DNA of 26,253 nucleotides. It comes from JBBQZL01 sp038207745 (GTDB taxonomy: Bacteria > Actinomycetota > Thermoleophilia > Solirubrobacterales > 70-9). The notes below the pieces were generated by a model. It did not search any database. It had not been told where the DNA came from and was given only the letters and a program-made list of their open reading frames with translations. Shown piece by piece: positions 23,219 through 26,253 of this stretch (positions are counted from its first letter, which is position 1; each line of letters starts with the position of its first letter). Where the stretch lies: assembly GCA_038207745.1 (NCBI GenBank), contig JBBQZL010000007.1:1-26253 (forward strand), read 5' to 3'. The translations under genes were made by a program, and so were the position numbers.

Positions 23219-25255
23219 ATGAAGGCAGGGGGAGATCGAGGCGCGTCTGGCGAGTCGAAGCACGTTGGCAGCCTGACCGCGGCGGCGGCCTTGGTCGCGG
23301 TGGTCCTTTTCGCGATCCTGGCGCCATTCGCCGGTGCAAGCCCGAAGAAGACAAAGGCGAATCTCTTCGACGTCGGGACCGCTGTCGTCGACATCACCCC
23401 AACCGCCGACCACCCCCAGTTCCTCGGCGGCTACGACAATATGGACGTCCCCACAGCGGTTGCGCACGACCCGCTTCAGGTCCGGGCCTTCTTCGTCGGC
23501 AAGGGCAGGAACGCGGTCTGTTTCGTGATCGCCGACACGCCCGGCTGGTTTGCCTCGTATCAGGAGGGTCCATATGGAGCCGTCGACGCAGCCAACGAGG
23601 CCGCCAAGGCGCTCCGCAAGAAGGGCTACAAGGCCACTGACGGCTCGGTGATCGTCTCCTCCACCCATTCCCACTCGGCCCCGACGCTGATGGGACTCTG
23701 GGGGGCGACCGAGACCGACTACCTGATGCGCGTCCACGCGGCCGCGGTCCAGGCAGTTGCGTTGGCCGAGAAGAAGACCAGGAAGGCGAAGCTGCGGTCG
23801 GCAAACGGAGACGTTGCCTCACTGCTCAACCAGAATGTTCAGGGCACCGACCACCCGGATGGGTGGAACGCCGACTCGGTGATGCCGGTCCTCTGGGCCC
23901 GGGCACCGAAGACCGGGGCGACGATCGGCACATACGTCAACATCCCGATCCACGCCGACCAGTACCGGGGCTCCAAGTGGTCGATGATGTCGGCCGACAC
24001 CCCCGGCAACGTGCGGGCGAGGCTCGACAAGGCGATGGGTGGCACCGCCGTCGTCGCGATGGGCACCCTGGGGCGGCAGGAGTCACTTGGCGCCGACAAC
24101 GACTACCCCGAGGTTGACCAGCAGGGAAGGTTCATCACAAACCAGGTCTATCGGGCGCTGGGCAACGCCCGGCCGATCAGGGGAAACCAGGTGGCGGGTT
24201 CCTACACGCACTTCTATACACACGCGACCAACCCGGAGTTGCTCGCCGCGATTCGTCTGAATGAGAACGGGTTCCAGTGTTTCGACGGCGATTGCACGGT
24301 CGACCGCTCGCTCGATCCGCCATTCATGCTCAACGACAGCACGGACTCTGTCGGCACCTACGTCTCGGTGGTCAGGATCGGCGACCTCGCGTATGTCAGC
24401 GAACCCGGCGAGGCCTTCCCCGAGGTCTCCAATGCGATCCGCAACTCGATCCGGGGAATGCGCTCGGTCAATGTCGTCGGCATGGCCTACGACGAGCTCG
24501 GTTACTACTGGCCGGAGGGCTTCTACACCGCAGCCGATTTTGCCTCGAGTGATTTCGACAAATACAAGATCAGCCCGAAGCTGGCCCAGGAATCCGTTGA
24601 CGCGGCGACGGCTTCCGCCAGGAGGATCGGCCTGAAGACGGCACCGGCAACGGCGGCTCCCGATCACCTGGTCCCGAACGCCCTGTCCCTTCCGGGTATC
24701 CAGTTCTACCCGACGATCGTCGAGTCAGCCGATCCGACTGTCGAGTTCTACCCATCCGCCCGAAAAGCCTCGCTGCCGCCTGAGTCGGGTGACCCCGCAC
24801 GCTCGATCACCCAGATCGCCTGGGACTTCGGCGACGGCACGACCGCAAACAGCGATCCGTCGGTCCGTTTCCCACACACCTTCCCAGGACCGGGAACCTA
24901 CGACGTCACCGCGACGGTCACAGGCGAACTCCTCCAGACACGTCAGTGGAAGCAGGTCGTCGTGATCAACGATCCCCCGGCGGCCAAGGTCAGGATCAAG
25001 AGGAGCGCCAGGAAGGTCTTTGTATCCGCTGCGGTCACCGGCGGCTCCGGAAAGGTGATCTCCGCGCGCTGGACGAAGTGCGGAAGGCCCACCGCCACCG
25101 CCGGGACGAGAATCGCCTTCAATCGCCGCAGGAAGAGGTCCAGGATCTGCCTCAACGCGAGCTTCGTCGATGGTGCAGGTAACGTTGCGATGATCGCCGA
25201 GAAGAAGGTCGGCATCCCACAGCTCCAGGAAAGGCCACGGAACCGAGCCCGATGA
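23219..25255 (+). CDS. secreted neutral ceramidase-like hydrolase with C-terminal PKD domain
   Basis: 678 aa. Residues 1-41 are a signal sequence with a long polar n-region and a hydrophobic core (TAAAALVAVVLFAILAPFAGA). Residues about 49-475 resemble the N-terminal domain of neutral/alkaline non-lysosomal ceramidases: VGTAVVDITP, GGYDN, DPLQVRAFFVG, and the metal site STHSHSAP (148-155). IPIHADQY with H246, SADTPGNV, PGEAFPE (E398) and a Tyr-rich YDELGYYWPEG (424-433) follow. The region where the family has the nucleophile motif (GNLSPN-type) reads MGTLGRQESLGA instead. Residues about 504-585 form a PKD domain (IAWDFGDGT, then GPGTYDVTATVTG). The last 90 residues are basic. ATG 23219 is set by GGGGAGG; the next gene overlaps by ATGA. 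True ceramide cleavage is unproven. Confidence 0.82.
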   Translation: MKAGGDRGASGESKHVGSLTAAAALVAVVLFAILAPFAGASPKKTKANLFDVGTAVVDITPTADHPQFLGGYDNMDVPTAVAHDPLQVRAFFVGKGRNAVCFVIADTPGWFASYQEGPYGAVDAANEAAKALRKKGYKATDGSVIVSSTHSHSAPTLMGLWGATETDYLMRVHAAAVQAVALAEKKTRKAKLRSANGDVASLLNQNVQGTDHPDGWNADSVMPVLWARAPKTGATIGTYVNIPIHADQYRGSKWSMMSADTPGNVRARLDKAMGGTAVVAMGTLGRQESLGADNDYPEVDQQGRFITNQVYRALGNARPIRGNQVAGSYTHFYTHATNPELLAAIRLNENGFQCFDGDCTVDRSLDPPFMLNDSTDSVGTYVSVVRIGDLAYVSEPGEAFPEVSNAIRNSIRGMRSVNVVGMAYDELGYYWPEGFYTAADFASSDFDKYKISPKLAQESVDAATASARRIGLKTAPATAAPDHLVPNALSLPGIQFYPTIVESADPTVEFYPSARKASLPPESGDPARSITQIAWDFGDGTTANSDPSVRFPHTFPGPGTYDVTATVTGELLQTRQWKQVVVINDPPAAKVRIKRSARKVFVSAAVTGGSGKVISARWTKCGRPTATAGTRIAFNRRRKRSRICLNASFVDGAGNVAMIAEKKVGIPQLQERPRNRAR

Positions 25256-26190
25256 TCAAGAAGCTCACCACATCCATCAGCGTCTTCATTCTCCTGTTGG
25301 CCTGCGCCTCCTTGGCGTCGGCAGCACCTCCGAAATGCGTTGGCGCATCGACGCCCAAGACGCTGTACTCGGACCAGGGGTCGCTGGAATCGGTGATCGT
25401 CGGCAACTCCGGTCGTCTCTACTTCTCCTCAAGCCCAACCGAGGATCCCACGGTGAGCCGGTTGCTCAGGGTAAATCGACCCGGCGCAAAGCCGAGGACC
25501 CTGCTCGATGGCCCCGACGGCCCGGGCGGCCTCGCCTGGGGAGGCCGCAAACTGCTCTGGGGTGTCGGCAACACTTCGGAGAACGGCAGCGTTGGTGATG
25601 TCACTCCGCATGCCGGCCTCTACCGGGTCAGCCCGGTGACCGGCAAGCGCAAGGTCCTGGCCACGACTCTCGGGATGGCAAATGGGATCATCCGCGCCCC
25701 GGGCGGCGACATTTTCGCCTCAAATGACCTCGGCACGACGCTTGACCGAATCTCGCCGACCGGCGTGGTAAAAAATCACTGGGCGACCGTGGCAAGCCCG
25801 AACGGGATGACCGTCAGTCCCAATGGCAAATACCTCTTCGTGAATCAGACCTTTGTGGCCAGCTCGTCGGTCGCGCGGATCAAGATTTCCAACCCCAGCG
25901 TGGTCACCACCTACTTCCAGAGTCCCGCCGACGACGGCAACTCCATCTTCGACGGACTCACCCGTGACGCGAAGGGCAACCTCTACGTGGCTTCATGGGG
26001 GACAGGCGAGGTCTGGAGGATCGACACCAGGAAGCGCGCCTGCGTTGTCACCGCCGGCCTCGATCGCCCCTCGTCGCTGATCTTCGGCCGCGGCAAGAAG
26101 CGCTTCAAGGCCGGCAACCTCTACGTGGTCGGCTTCGGCGGCGACATCGTCAAGGTCCCGAGGGCAATCAAAGCCCGCTTCCCGGGCTGA
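25252..26190 (+). CDS. secreted SMP-30/gluconolactonase-like beta-propeller
   Basis: 312 aa. Signal sequence MIKKLTTSISVFILLLACAS, cleaved after ASA at residue 24 or, less typically, at the LLAC lipobox-like site (C18). The rest alternates strand motifs of a propeller: LESVIVGNSGRLYFSS, GPGGLAWGGRKLLWGV, GMANGIIRAPGGDIFASND, SPNGMTVSPNGKYLFVNQ, FDGLTRDAKGNLYVASWGTGEVWRID and RPSSLIFG...GNLYVVGFGG. These resemble SMP-30/gluconolaconase and strictosidine-synthase-like repeats, including the N/D-rich loops that bind a divalent cation. Substrate unknown. ATG overlaps the ceramidase-like stop (ATGA), so the two are made together and both exported. The stop is followed by 63 bp of sequence with nothing recognised. 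Confidence 0.82.
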   Translation: MIKKLTTSISVFILLLACASLASAAPPKCVGASTPKTLYSDQGSLESVIVGNSGRLYFSSSPTEDPTVSRLLRVNRPGAKPRTLLDGPDGPGGLAWGGRKLLWGVGNTSENGSVGDVTPHAGLYRVSPVTGKRKVLATTLGMANGIIRAPGGDIFASNDLGTTLDRISPTGVVKNHWATVASPNGMTVSPNGKYLFVNQTFVASSSVARIKISNPSVVTTYFQSPADDGNSIFDGLTRDAKGNLYVASWGTGEVWRIDTRKRACVVTAGLDRPSSLIFGRGKKRFKAGNLYVVGFGGDIVKVPRAIKARFPG

Positions 26191-26253
26191 CGCCGGCCCG
26201 CATTCGCCAGATCACGCGGGAAGGTTCGAATCGGGCCCCCGCTATGTTTGTCA

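Noticed and set aside
26183..26200. Hairpin CGGGC/GCCCG at the end of the SMP-30-like gene
   Set aside because: Only 5 bp, includes the stop codon in its loop, and has no T tract; too weak to call a terminator.

Overview
The window is GC-rich, about 26 kb, almost entirely coding, with many GTG/TTG starts and 1-8 bp gene overlaps. Gene content (actinobacterial-type small PurL with PurS/PurQ, a CYP135/138-like P450, a separate TPP-controlled thiazole operon) points to an actinomycetote, probably a Thermoleophilia/Solirubrobacterales-like lineage. No rRNA is present and no database was searched, so the lineage is an inference.

Layout. (A) 1-10785, all minus strand. Reading leftward these are thiE, a coupled membrane protein, lpdA (E3), a DsbA/HCCA-isomerase-like protein, then a tight cluster pdhA (E1 alpha), pdhB (E1 beta), pdhC (E2), a Cys-triplet-repeat protein, lipB and lipA. 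A rhomboid protease, a small membrane protein and a partial D-Ala-D-Ala carboxypeptidase follow. The cluster encodes a whole pyruvate dehydrogenase plus the octanoyl transfer and sulfur insertion steps that lipoylate it. (B) 10850-13124, plus strand: a TPP riboswitch, thiO, and a thiS-thiG fusion, divergent from thiE. (C) 13125-13820: tRNA-Lys, two inverted repeats, a well-formed promoter with a small DUF1059-type gene, and a strongly self-complementary 106-nt segment between convergent genes. (D) 13821-21699, minus strand: a purine operon read purC, purS, purQ, purL, purF, purN, purH. (E) 21769-26190, plus strand: a cytochrome P450, then a secreted ceramidase-like/PKD protein coupled by ATGA to a secreted SMP-30-like beta-propeller.

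How it works together. Regions A and B link through cofactors: ThiE, ThiO and ThiS-ThiG make the TPP used by PdhA/PdhB, and LipB/LipA make the lipoyl group carried by PdhC and reoxidised by LpdA. The most unusual item is the uncharacterised protein at 3422-3901. It is translationally coupled to pdhC, sits just before lipB, and carries ten cysteines at an exact three-residue period at its C-terminal end. The second is the ThiS-ThiG fusion, in which the Gly-Gly that must become a thiocarboxylate lies inside the polypeptide. No gene-free stretch exceeds 300 bases except 13125-13461, which holds tRNA-Lys, two inverted repeats and a promoter. The last 63 bases (26191-26253) show nothing I can call.
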